Positions 54,468 to 64,000 of a DNA stretch of 64,000 nucleotides are shown piece after piece. Source of the stretch: Sugiyamaella lignohabitans (lineage: Eukaryota > Ascomycota > Dipodascomycetes > Dipodascales > Trichomonascaceae); assembly GCF_001640025.1 (NCBI RefSeq), contig NC_031672.1:310001-374000 (forward strand), read 5' to 3'. The notes beneath the pieces are model-generated. The model had not been told where the DNA came from and searched no databases. It was given only the letters and a program-made list of their open reading frames with translations. The position numbers and the translations under genes are program-made. Every line of letters starts with the position of its first letter. The first letter of the stretch is position 1.

Positions 54468-55874
54468 TTAGAAAAATGCGGATTCGCCGGTGATGGCACG
54501 ACCGAGGATGAGGCCATGGATGTCGCTCTGGCCCTCGTCTGTGAATAGTTAGTAACAGGTCGAAGCGTCTATTTTCTTTTGTAGTGGTTAGTACTTACAA
54601 GTTTGGACCACGAAGAGGTTGTGAACGATACGGCCAATGTGGTACTCGTCGCTAGCAGCGTTTCCACCGAAGATTTCCATCAGACTACGAAAGTTAGTAA
54701 AGTGATCAAGTATAATAACAGCTTGTGATTCGCAATAGATCGGTAGGACTTACGTTCTGGCGTTTTTGAGAGCGACGTCACAGTTGCGTCGCTTGATCAT
54801 ACTGATCATTTCGGGGGTCGCTAGACCCTGGTCCTTGAGACGGCCGACTTGAACACAGTTTGTGAGTCCGTAAGCAGCATCAGTGAGCGCCTCGGCGAGT
54901 TTTTTTTGAACTAATTGGAAGCTAGCAAGTGGTTTGTTGAACTGTTTGCGTTCCAGAGCGTAGTTTCGCGCCAGTTTGAGTGCTTCTTCAAGAGCACCAA
55001 TGGCACCCCACGAGATTCCGTACCGAGCGCTATTAAGACAAGTGAACGGTCCCTTGAGACCCTTGATATCGGGGAAAAGATTCTCTTCAGGAACCTCGAC
55101 ATCATCCATTTGAACCATACCAGTAATACTGGCACGGAGAGCCGTCTTGTTCTTGATAGCAGGAGTAGCAAACGAACCATTGCCAACATTATCACGCTCG
55201 ACAATGAAACCTCGGATTTCACCGTTCAGCTTGGCCCAAATGATTGCAATATCGGCAATTGGAGAATTGGTGATCCAGTTCTTGGCTCCATTAAGGAGAT
55301 AAACACCCTTCTTAGTAGGATGGGGTCTAGCAGTGGTCTCCATAGAAGCAGGATCCGAGCCATGGTTAGGTTCAGTAAGACCGAAACATCCAATCAATTC
55401 ACCAGTAGCAAGTTTAGGAAGGAATCTGTCTTTTTGTTCTTGAGTACCGAAAACGTCAATTGGGTGCATTACAAGTGACGACTGGACAGACATGGCCGAA
55501 CGATAGCCTGAGTCTACTTTTTCTACTTCTCGAGCAATTAGTCCATATGCTACCGATGAAACACCTGAACATCCATAGCCATCAATAGTAGCACCGAGAA
55601 GGCCCAATTCACCCATTTCACGCATGAGCGTCTTGTCGAAGATTTCCGTCCGGTATCCTTCTAAGACCCTTGGATATAGCTTTTCCTGACAATATTCATG
55701 AGCGACCTGAGAAATAGCAATCTCGTCTTCAGTCAATAAGGTATCTAATCTGAGAGGGTTTTCCCAATCGAATTTGGCCTTGGAAAGAGCTGGTCGAGCG
55801 TTCGAAATATGCCGGGTCTGCAGAGCCGAGGCCAGCTGCGTTCTCATGTTCTTGCGAGCGATTTGACGAAACAT
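54468..55874 (-). CDS. Glutaryl-CoA dehydrogenase-like acyl-CoA dehydrogenase, three exons
   Basis: Exons 54754-55874, 54599-54684 and 54468-54538, 425 aa. The mitochondrial FAD enzyme oxidises and decarboxylates glutaryl-CoA in lysine/tryptophan breakdown. The basic presequence starts MFRQIARKNMRTQLAS. The family pattern follows: FDWENPLRLDTLLTEDE, GCSGVSSVAYGLIAREVE, GCFGLTEPNHGSDPASM, NGAKNWITNSPIAD and ARYGISWGAIGALE. Splicing joins NAR/TLMEIFGGNAASDEYHIGR and VVQT/YEGQSDIHGLILGRAITG; the catalytic Glu404 codon follows directly after the second junction. The introns are 69 bp (GTAAGT, TACTAACTTTCGTAG) and 60 bp (GTAAGT, TTACTAACTATTCACAG), both without a foldback repeat. The start is the first ATG of the frame. 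Confidence 0.93.
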
Positions 55875-56549
55875 TATTACCACCAATTCTCTCAACAATG
55901 CATAAAATTTTTTTTATGTTCTTTCTTTTAGTTTTGAAATTCTCACAAGTTTAAATCACAGATCACTAGATTGCTGAGCTGTATATATACAAGCAAGTAG
56001 AAACTTGGTCGGATCAGGTTCGGCAGGTCGACATGATTCCTGTCGGCTATCAATCTATGCACATACCCCACCATCCGTCGGTGCAGACCAAAACGCGGAA
56101 CGGCCTGGCGGTTAAAGACGCGAAAACGCGGAATTGATCCTCACCACCCGTCTCAATAGCTTCCGGACCCTGATTCCAGAATCACCAGTTTTCCCATCCC
56201 CTAGCCTGCTCTCACCGATACCGGGTGACGCAGGGTCGAGCCAGTCCTTGATCGGCGCGAAACAGGGGCAGTTTCGGAGCGAACTCGCTGGAGAGTCACT
56301 GTCGTGAACCTGGGGGGTCGTTGCCTCCGGCGGCTGGGGCTCTGCCCCAGACCCCGTAGCTCCTGCTTCGCAGGAGATGGCTGGGACCGTCGACGGAACG
56401 ACTCGAGCGCAGCGAGAGGAGCAGCGGGGTCTGGGGCAGAGCCCCAGCCGCCGGAGGCCACACCACACCATGACTATAGTTGTCCCATAACATTCGGAAA
56501 CGGATGCTTTATATAGAAAAATTGGAGTTATGACTGGTGCGAGGTAACC
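55875..56549. other. Intergenic region upstream of GCDH
   Basis: The first 200 bp are the GCDH promoter (T-rich). GFE-16 follows at 56332. Frames crossing the repeat are not called. Confidence 0.5.
56332..56460 (-). repeat. GFE-16: full foldback copy
   Basis: B-type hairpin on the left (CTCCTGCTTCGCAGGAG), type A arm on the right (GAGCGCAGCGAG). Both outer hairpins have a TCT/AGA loop. The right terminus ends GGAGGCC instead of GGAGGCA. Confidence 0.9.
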
Positions 56550-56909
56550 ATGTACTACCCTCCGGTGCCACGGAAGAGCTTGAAGCATCGAGTTCGGCAG
56601 GCGAGAGACAGGTTTGTCGCGTTTGTCACGGGAGACGAGATCCAGACGGTCGTGTTAGAACCAGACCATAGAAGGAGAAGGTGGCTGTTGAAACCGGTGT
56701 ACTTTTTCTGGCGCCATCTGGCAGGACTGCAGTTTGCTAGTTTCGGTCGCGAACCAGAGCCGCTCGTAACTCGAAGGAAACGACTGACAAGGAGCCTAGC
56801 TCACGGATCCGGCAGGGTCAGTCACCGGTTGTTTCGCATCGCATTGAGACCGGCCAAGAACTGGACTGTGTTCCGCAAGAAGCGGGTGGTTATAATCATG
56901 GAATTCTGA
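56550..56909 (+). CDS. Doubtful small basic protein, 119 aa
   Basis: Frame starting MYYPPVPRKSLKHRVRQARDRF and ending KKRVVIIMEF. It is strongly Arg-rich (RRRRW, TRRKRLTRS) without a recognised domain. It is in clean DNA outside the repeat, but codon use is not distinctive and no promoter is obvious. It could be a real lineage-specific gene or chance. Confidence 0.3.
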   Translation: MYYPPVPRKSLKHRVRQARDRFVAFVTGDEIQTVVLEPDHRRRRWLLKPVYFFWRHLAGLQFASFGREPEPLVTRRKRLTRSLAHGSGRVSHRLFRIALRPAKNWTVFRKKRVVIIMEF

Positions 56910-57098
56910 TTGAAGTTATCTTATCAACATTACACCGATAATACTAGTAGCTATATGTACACGTGAATAAATTTGACAGCTTTTTTCTTCTTTCTCTTCA
57001 GGTAATGTTGATTTCGATCTATAAATAAAATGAGAACACAAGCGGGTGTTCTCCTAGACATTGTTGTTTCTTCGCTGTGTTTCTAGCAGTGTACTAAG

Positions 57099-60000
57099 TT
57101 AGACAGCCAGATACTCTTTCCAACGGAGTAATGAGTCTTTGTACACTTCCTTCCTCTTGCCGGGATCAATTGTCTTGAGTTGTACAGAATATACACCAGT
57201 TACAGGTCTGTGGTCAGAAGCACGCACTGAGAACGAGTAGTAAGAAGCAGGCACCACTTTCAGGCCACCTCGATAGAAAATACGGTCGCACCAAGCTGGA
57301 ACTCGCTTCTTGTCGCTGCTGTCATACCGGTCACTGCCAACATCAAACTTATAAGTAGGTGCAAAAGTAATCGGTTTCTCGCTGAAAGCTCTTAATCGCA
57401 ACCCCGGGTTCTTTTTCAGCTGTAGTCCGAGCTGATCATATTCGAGCAACTGGTCAAACGCATTTTCTTCAATAGCTTTAATAGCCACTTGTCTGTGTCG
57501 ATTGATACGATAGTTCATGTCACCGAAGAAAAAACAAATTTCATGATCCATAATTTTAGTTCCATCACCGCCGTTTACAAAAATGCCCTTGCTTGTAAAA
57601 TTGGTATTGTCGCTAGCATCGGAGAACTTGGTCTCCAGAATGGTCTCAATATCGCTATTACGCTGCAAAACACCCGACTGACCAGCAGCCAAATGACAAT
57701 TCACGAAACAGAGCGAGCTATCATCCACAACCATACGAACAGCCAGTCCACCCTTATTACCATGCAATCCACCGAGTCCTGTCTTTATAGCCGACGATTT
57801 GATATCCCTGACCCGGTTGCATTCCGACTCTTTCATAAAAACACATGTGAACAGCCCGACCATATTATTTGAATGCACCAACCGATATCTCTCCGACAGA
57901 TTCGAGCCGACAAACTCGTCCAGCTTGTCCTGCCATGCCTTATACTGGTGAGAGATATGTGAACTGGTGACAACAGCACCCTCCTTCTCCTTCTTGCGCT
58001 TCGAATGAAACATCGACTTCGCCGTGACCGACGTATTATCCAGCTCCACCAGTTCCTGAAACCCAAACACCAGGATCTCTGCCTGGCCCTGATTTATCGC
58101 CATGGCCATATGCTCCTGATCATGACTACTCAAATCACCCGGCTTCGATGCCCCGGCATTCCACGTAACAATCTGAACCGACACGTCTCTAGGAACACTG
58201 AACTCGCGATCGTGCACCTGTAAATCCATTTCTGCTCCTGTTAGTACTTCGTAGGGGGGATTCTGCCTCCGGCGGCTGGGGCTCCGCCCCAGACCCCGCT
58301 GCTCCTCTCGCTGCGCTCGAGTCGTTTCTTTCGTCGACGGTCCCAGCCGCTCCGCGAAGCGGAGCACAACCAGGGTCTGGGGCGGAGCCCCAGCCGCCGG
58401 AGGCAAGAGGGCCCGTGAACTTACCTATCCAGTCGTGTTTGAGGAGCCCGTCCCAGAGGGCCACGCTAGTTTCAGCGAGAGAGGTGCTGATGACGGGAAG
58501 CATGCCCTCGACTTGGGAGATGTCGAGGTCGTCGAAACAGGCGATGCTGGCGACGGCTGTGTCGTGTGCTTTCCACTCTTTGCGGACCGTCCAGGGGGTG
58601 GTTTTGGCATCGCAAACGAGGATTGTGCCTGTTTTTAGACCGATCCAAAGGTTGTCACCGACTCCGCACATGGAACTGATTTTGTTCATTGACACTGAGA
58701 CGGCGTCAATGAATGCAAGCTGGCTGACCGAGTAGACGGAGATACAGCCGTTGTCGTGGCCGAAAAACATATGGTCGGGGATGCTGCCGACATTCGCGGC
58801 ACATGTGAAATCCCCGATGAGATTGTTGGAGTTGGAAGAGGCGGTGGTTCCGTTTGCTGGTGGAGGTTTGTATCCATTCATGCTAGACAGCGATGCAGAT
58901 GAAGGTGATGGTTGGAGTCCACCAGCAGCTGGTGTTACAGGAGCACTCGCTTGTATTGGTCTGGCTGTCAACAGGAATGGTACATTTGCTTGTGAACTGG
59001 GTTGGTAGACAAATATCTGGCGATTGCGACCGACCCACAGAGTAGAGCCTGCTACTCCTACTGCTTTGAAATTAGGTGTCACTCGAAACGTCTTGGGTGT
59101 CTTGAACAGATCACACTCACTCCAGACACACAATTTTCCATCTTCACTCAATGTCCACATCTCATTCGTTTGCTCGTTTTTGTAAATGAGTATTATCGAA
59201 TTGAGATGGGTGTTGGCTCGTTTATTAGGAATCGTGCCTGGAATATCAGTCAGGGAAATTTCCCAGATCTGACCGTCTTTTGTTCCGAGCCAAAACGTAT
59301 GCCCGTCATCCGACTTATATCCTATTGAAGTAATGCGTACTTCAGAATGAGACAGTGACCATATCTGACCACCAGTTTGGGTATCATAAATGCAAGTAGT
59401 AGACCCTCCCGAAACACAGGCATGTTTGCCAAAGGTCGAGATCGTCTTCTTGCCCTCTTCTTTCTTCGATGACAATTGAATCGAATGTAAAACACCTTCG
59501 AAAATAGGTGGTCTTCTACTGGCTTGTGATGAGTCTGGAAAGCTGTAATATGCGTATTCAGAACCAGCAGCCAAACTGGTATTGCTGGTATTGGGGTTAG
59601 AATATAGCTCAGTTTCGTTATCAGAGTCAGATATGGGTGTCGAAGTTGGGGCCGGGGCTGTTGACGGGGTTGGAACAGCAGAAGCAGCTGGAACTATTGG
59701 AGTGGGTAGATGTTGGGTAATTTGTGTTTGAGGTGGTGGAGGGAATAAATTTGCTGGTGGAAGAGATGGGTTCATTGCCGGAGTCGAAGGAGTAGTTGCA
59801 ACTGACAAGGCAGGTGGATGCAAAGTAGTAGTAGCCGAGAAAGATTCAGACAGAGATGGCGATTGGCCAAGTGCAGTCTGTGGAGACACGCTTCTTACAG
59901 GACGAGGAGGAAGAATTGGAGGGGTAAAGTTGGTCTGTTGAAGGGCTATATTGGGATATGACGCAGAAGGATCGTTACCACCATTAATATGAAATTGCTG

Positions 60001-61158
60001 AAGTGAATTGTTGATATGAGAATAAGGTGTAGTAGGTGGTACAGTAGCCGAAACTCCAGCAGCAGCATGACTGGAGTTATTTGTCTCAGGAACTGGTTGC
60101 GAAACTGGATGTGATGGATTGTCGAGATGATGTAACGAAGAGTGCTGATGTGATGCAACTTGCTTTATAGAATGTGGTGGTACAGGTGGTACTGGAGGAG
60201 GAACTGGCGTACTGGAAACAGAAATACCTGATATGGGCGTAGTAGGGGCAACAGGACTGGCAGGTGAATGTGAGATGCTGGGTAAATTTTGGCTGCTGGT
60301 TTCAATTCCCGCTATACTGTGATGTGCCGATGGCCTTGGAGGTAGCATTGGAGGTGTATTTATAGATGGTTGTGAAGGAGACCGTAGTCCGAATGCAGGA
60401 CCATGGCCATGAGAATGCGGTGCAAGACTAAGATTCTCAATAGGAGTGCGTGATCTCGGTAAAGGAGGAGTAGGAGGGGTTCTAATAGGACTCCTTGTCA
60501 TATTCTGCGAAGGAGACTTCTCAAAATCCACTGGTGTTCTTATTCGAGGAGGAGGTGGTATTGGTGGAGTCACTGAACCCTCCCTAGTTCTTGAAGTTGA
60601 TGCTGGAGGAGGCATTAGCAGAGACGAGGGGGTTCGAGCATGTTGAGACTGTTGCCTGTTCACAGTATTTTGTTGTATTTCTTCAGTAGCAGCAGAAGGA
60701 TCAGGAGTAGCAGCAGAAGGAGCAGATGGGGTTGCAGGAACGCCAGGAGCAGAAACCAGACCAAGACCAACGCCAGACTGAGCTGCTGCTAATACAGCTG
60801 GCTGAGACGCTGACTGAGATGCCGACTGAGACACACCCACACTCGAAATGCGTTTGTGCTGAGAACTGAGTCTCGCCGGTTTAGGAGGAGCACCTGGCGG
60901 CAGTTTCTTCGGCAAAGGAGCAGCAACAGCAGCAGCCTGAATACTGTTATCAGGTACTACTGACACACTTTTTGACCTCGCATCAGCAGCATCAGCTTTA
61001 ATATTGCCAGCATCATTCCTGGCCGACGAGGAGCCGACGGGCATGGACAAACTGTACTTCAGCGACCGACCCGGAGCCAAATCGGCCTCAGCAGCCGCCA
61101 TCTGCTCAAACCTTGCCTTAACATTGTTCACCGACGGCAGAGACGAATGGTCGGCCAT
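57099..61158 (-). CDS. WD40-repeat inositol polyphosphate 5-phosphatase, two coding exons
   Basis: Exons 58425-61158 and 57099-58231, 1288 aa. These enzymes remove the 5-phosphate of PI(4,5)P2 or inositol phosphates. The N-terminal 540 residues are Pro/Ser-rich with SH3-ligand-like runs (PPILPPRP, PPPVPPVPP). A beta-propeller of WD-like repeats (about 545-905) follows with EGVLHSIQLSS, VWSECDLFKTPKTF and LWIGLKTGTILVCD. The phosphatase domain (about 925-1280) carries VTWNAG, GDMNYRINRHRQ, PAWCDRIFYRGG and SDHRPVTGVYSV, all active-site motifs. The architecture matches filamentous-fungal and plant WD40 5-phosphatases, not S. cerevisiae Inp51-54. The coding intron (193 bp, GTAAGT, TACTAACAGGAGCAG) is mostly GFE-17; without splicing each exon would be read as a separate protein ending or starting in the repeat. 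A 5' UTR intron lies just upstream. Confidence 0.92.
58264..58405 (+). repeat. GFE-17: full foldback copy in the 5-phosphatase coding intron
   Basis: Type A arm on the left (CGCTGCGCTCGAG), C-type hairpin on the right (GCTCCGCGAAGCGGAGC). Its edge is 19 nt from the 5' splice site on the gene strand, and it makes up about three quarters of the intron. Confidence 0.92.
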
Positions 61159-61176
61159 CGTCAAACACTAAACCTT

Positions 61177-61357
61177 CTGAAATCCAGTTAGCACGGGAAC
61201 GGGGATGTGCCTCCGGCGGCTGGGGCTCTGCCCCAGACCCCGTTGCTCCTGCTTCGCAGGAGAGACCTGGGACCGTGAAGCACGACTCGAGCGCAGCGAG
61301 AGGAGCAGCGGGGTCTGGGGCGGAGCCCCAGCCGCCGGAGGCATGTGTACCACTTAC
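61177..61357 (-). other. 5' UTR intron of the WD40 5-phosphatase gene
   Basis: Donor GTAAGT at 61357, branch GCTAAC and acceptor TTTCAG ending at 61177, 18 bp before the ATG. Reading through from an upstream ATG at 61442 across the junction gives a frame different from the main one, so the exon is taken as untranslated. It is 181 bp, of which 136 are GFE-18. Confidence 0.7.
61208..61343 (-). repeat. GFE-18: full foldback copy in the 5' UTR intron
   Basis: B-type hairpin on the left (CTCCTGCTTCGCAGGAG), type A arm on the right (GAGCGCAGCGAG). Its edge is 14 nt from the 5' splice site. Confidence 0.92.
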
Positions 61358-61759
61358 GAATTCGAGCCAGGATCGGGTGAACAGGTGCAACTGGCGCAAT
61401 GAGCTTCACCAGCTGCGGTTGCAGGGGGATTTTTATATGCACTTACTAACCGGGATCTAGGGTTTTAGCCGGCAGTAGTCGATTTTGCTAGAGTGTTTGT
61501 TGACTGAGGTTCGTAACCAGAGAGTGTGGTTGAGAGTTTACACGAGAGTGAAAGAGAGAGAGAGAGATAGGTCGCTGCAGAGGTGGTGATGCTGGTGATG
61601 TTTACCCCTGGCAAACTTACACGACACAAACGGGACAGTCGCAGCGCTGCGGCGATCGCTTGAATTTGTCAGAGCAGAGAGAATAGGAAAGTATCGACCT
61701 GTGGATCACAGCCGCTAATAATAGCCAGTTTTGCCAGAGTTTAACGGTTAAACAAACAG

Positions 61760-61793
61760 ACCGACCGACCGACCGACCGACCGACCGACCGAC
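61760..61793. repeat. CCGA tetranucleotide microsatellite
   Basis: About eight perfect repeats of the CCGA unit, ending in CCGACTGA, in the 5' region of the 5-phosphatase gene. Confidence 0.9.
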
Positions 61794-62108
61794 TGATTAA
61801 TGACTGAAGTCGGATACAGAGATACCGACTGAATGGATGGACAGGAGGAGGGGGGAAAATAAATGCTCGCTGCCTGCCGCTAACTACTCCTGTACATACT
61901 CTAAATATACTATGCTGCTATAATGCGGTCGATCCAACGGTTTTGTCGCGGCAAGGGCCGATTCTCGCTCTTTCGGGTATTCCATAAACCACCCATGCAC
62001 CGTGCCCTGACTCCTAAAAATAGCACACCGTTTCAGGGGGTCTCCGGTCCCGGGGGTCTAACACCGGAGGTTTTTCTATTCTAGGGGGTGGAACTTGGGG
62101 TGTCAGAC

Positions 62109-62312
62109 TGCCTCCGGCGGCTGGGGCTTCGCCCCAGACCCCGCTGCTCCTCTCGCTTCGCTCGAGTCGGGTTTCGGGGGCGCCAGGAGCTCCTCGACCC
62201 TCCACGAGAACTTCAGGGGTCTCTGAAGCCCCTCAAACCCCCCACGATCCTCGCCGCTCCGCGAAGCGGAGCACAACCAGGGTCTGGGGCGGAGCCCCAG
62301 CCGCCGGAGGCA
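62109..62312 (+). repeat. GFE-19: full foldback copy with expanded centre
   Basis: Type A arm on the left (CGCTTCGCTCGAG), C-type hairpin on the right (GCTCCGCGAAGCGGAGC). The centre is about 60 bp longer than in other copies and contains further small inverted repeats (CAGGAGCTCCTCG; CTTCAGGGGTCTCTGAAG). Its left outer hairpin loop is TTC. Confidence 0.88.
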
Positions 62313-62418
62313 GTCCCACCCCCAGAGACCTGGTCACGATAGTGGATGCATTATTAATTATACATATTATAGGAGAATAGAAAAGTATTAGCAGAGGAAG
62401 AGAAGCAGCGTGGTGGGT

Positions 62419-63612
62419 TTAGTTGCTGAGTTTGACGCCGAGGACGACGGCCAGGATGATGACAATGATGAGCACAATGCCGAGACACCACCACTTCTTC
62501 TTACGGGCAGCACGGGCCGAGAAAATGGCCTTTTGGGTGTGCGACACGCCCTGCTCGATGTCGGTTTGTACTGTGGCGGCTTGCTCGTCGATGTGACGGA
62601 TAGGCTCTTCTTGCTCGGCCACAAGCACCTCCATATCGCGGAACAATTGAGCCAGTTCGGCCATGGTTTGCTCGATTTTCTGGATCTCGCGGTGTCTGGT
62701 TTGCACCTCGGTCAACGCAGTACGGGCTTGGCCTCGACGGTTCGAGTTCATCAGAGCCTGAGAGAAAATCTGAACACCGGCACTGTCTTCAATGGCCTCT
62801 TTAACTTCCGCATCAGTGGCATCGGGACGAACAATTCGAAACTGACGCTCGGCTGCCTCTCTATACTTCTGGCGGAACCGCGCCTCGGTGGTCTGATATT
62901 TTTGGATCGAGCTGAGAAACTGTCTTTTAACATTCTCTGCTTGCGTCTTTTTAGTCGAGTCTCGCGTCGATTTAGCTTGTAGCGTCTTAATTCGCGCTTT
63001 CAGAGTATCTGCCAATGCCTGGGTGTCTTGAGTCAAACTTTCAATCTGTCCTTGGATATAATCCTCGTGTTCTCCTCCCACCTCGGCAAGCGATCTCTTA
63101 TGTAAAGCTTCAATCCGGTCGACATTATCGTCGTATTGCACCAGATTCCGTTTAATATCGTCCAACTCTCCAAAGAACGCGATCATATCGTCCGCTGGCG
63201 CTCCTCCTCCTGGAGCTCCTCCAGTGGGAGGGGGGCCGGGAGGTGGTGCCCCGTATCCTGCATGCCCGCTGTTGGACGTGTTGGTGGCATAGGGGTTCAC
63301 ATTCGACAGTTCATAGCCTGAATTATTGGGCTGTCTGTTTACTTGTTAGTTCTCTTGTTCCGTAGATAGTGGTGTTTGTGCTGTTGACACGAGAAGTGGG
63401 TGCGTGAACCGGGGTGTGGGTATGCCTCCGGCGGCTGGGCTCCGCCCAGACCCGTAGCTCCGCTTCGCGGAGTTACGCTACGTGTCCAGCATCGTGTTTT
63501 TTTGAGATGGCCTTTTATCAGCTTTTTGAGATGGTCATTGCTGTGTGTGAAGAGTGTATACTAACCCATATTGATATCCCTCGGTAGAGGCGTTAGGATG
63601 TTGGTAGCTCAT
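62419..63612 (-). CDS. Plasma-membrane t-SNARE syntaxin, Sso-type, two exons
   Basis: Exons 63566-63612 and 62419-63334, 320 aa. Sso-type syntaxins are the Qa-SNAREs that drive fusion of secretory vesicles with the plasma membrane. Exon 1 gives MSYQHPNASTEGYQYG; the splice (GTTAGT, ACTAACAAGTAAACAG) leads to QPNNSGYELSNVNPYATNT and a Gly/Pro-rich stretch. The Habc domain starts near IAFFGELDDIKRNLVQYDDNVDRIEALHKRSL. The SNARE motif (about 215-275) has the central Gln in DMEVLVAEQEEPIRHID and EQGVSHTQKA, as in yeast Sso1/2. The C-terminus is a membrane anchor (WWCLGIVLIIVIILAVVLGV). The 231-bp intron holds half copy GFE-20. SSO1 and SSO2 cannot be told apart. Confidence 0.93.
63423..63478 (-). 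repeat. GFE-20: half copy (C-type arm) in the t-SNARE intron
   Basis: Left arm TGCCTCCGGCGGCTGGGC, then CTCCGCCCAGACCC and hairpin CTCCGCTTCGCGGAG. The outer stem is shortened by one pair on both sides, keeping the fold. No right arm follows. Confidence 0.85.
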
Positions 63613-64000
63613 GTTGTGCTAGAGTCCAAAGTCCAAGTGGGTACAATCGCTTGATACTCGTGTTTCCACTTATCGAACTGCTTCTGTTATGTGAAAATTA
63701 AAAGCAAAAACCTTGTTTTCTGATCCTGACTTGGTATCTCACTAACGTCGATACTGAGTCACTGTTGGATGTCGTAATATCGTGAGAATCCTCTTTACTG
63801 GATTACTCTCACTCAATTCTATCGAGAATACAGGTCTGTCTGTTTCTAATGTCAATAACAGCGTCTCCAAAGTCAAATAAAATAAAATTTAGACTGATTT
63901 GGTCTAAAATTTTTCTGTTATTTTTTTTTTGGATGTTATCTGTCTTTGGTCTACCTCCTGGCACTTCGTCAGGTTGAAATGCACAACTGTCGAGTCGACG
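63613..64000. other. Upstream region of the t-SNARE gene
   Basis: T-rich promoter-like DNA up to the window end, with a T run at about 63921-63930. No gene is seen on either strand. Confidence 0.5.

Larger units (their letters stand above)
61358..62418. other. Intergenic region upstream of the 5-phosphatase, downstream of the t-SNARE
   Basis: Holds an AG-rich run (about 61548-61569), a CCGA microsatellite at 61760-61793 and GFE-19. The strands diverge in composition, and no extra gene is supported. Confidence 0.5.

Noticed and set aside
61118..61442. Coding first exon for the 5-phosphatase (frame from ATG at 61442)
   Set aside because: Splicing at the visible donor and acceptor places it out of frame with the main exon, so the intron is assigned to the 5' UTR.

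Overview
This is nuclear DNA of an ascomycete yeast. I infer a Saccharomycotina lineage branching outside the Saccharomyces/Candida clades, of the Trichomonascaceae/Dipodascaceae kind (Sugiyamaella, Blastobotrys or Yarrowia relatives); the species is not proven. The reasons are compact mostly single-exon genes, short introns with GTAAGT-type donors and a TACTAAC branch point only a few bases from the 3' AG, a mix of yeast genes (PUP3, AIM11, CMC2, SSO-type t-SNARE) with genes commoner in filamentous fungi (Cactin, WD40-type inositol 5-phosphatase, phenol hydroxylase), and CTG read as leucine at conserved RAD51 positions.

Layout. 1-4.1 kb: end of a Ser/Thr-rich protein, then CWC22. 4.1-18.3 kb: an island rich in a GC-rich foldback repeat, holding LPD1, RAD51, two genes of unknown function and a GH18 chitinase behind a 0.5 kb tandem duplication. 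18.3-54 kb: a dense core-gene block without intact foldback copies (Sec7-PH Arf-GEF, PUP3, a helical organellar candidate, AIM11, CMC2, the Rictor/AVO3 gene of TORC2, NMD3, MPP10, Cactin, PDX1, a TMEM223/MRX15-like protein, a phenol 2-monooxygenase-like enzyme, tRNA-Asn, a GH20 hexosaminidase, tRNA-Val with an intron, an APC15/Mnd2 candidate, COX10). 54-64 kb: a second repeat island with glutaryl-CoA dehydrogenase, a WD40 inositol 5-phosphatase and an Sso-type syntaxin.

Shared themes: LPD1 and PDX1 both serve the pyruvate dehydrogenase complex; NMD3 and MPP10 serve ribosome biogenesis; CWC22 and Cactin serve splicing; chitinase and hexosaminidase act in sequence on chitin; AIM11 and CMC2 are divergent mitochondrial genes sharing one promoter region. 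These are co-occurrences, not operons.

The most unusual content is the foldback family, called GFE here: 12 full-length copies of about 140 bp plus half-copies, a long-spacer copy and a relic. Each copy is an imperfect inverted repeat, and each arm carries two small hairpins whose cores fit GC-GNA-GC, the very stable DNA minihairpin class. In the 12 full copies one inner hairpin is always of one sequence class and the other of a different class. Five introns of four genes carry a copy, and a sixth holds a relic. A second candidate is a gene at 12690-13886 that reads by eye like a divergent PIP-kinase fold without its catalytic lysine.
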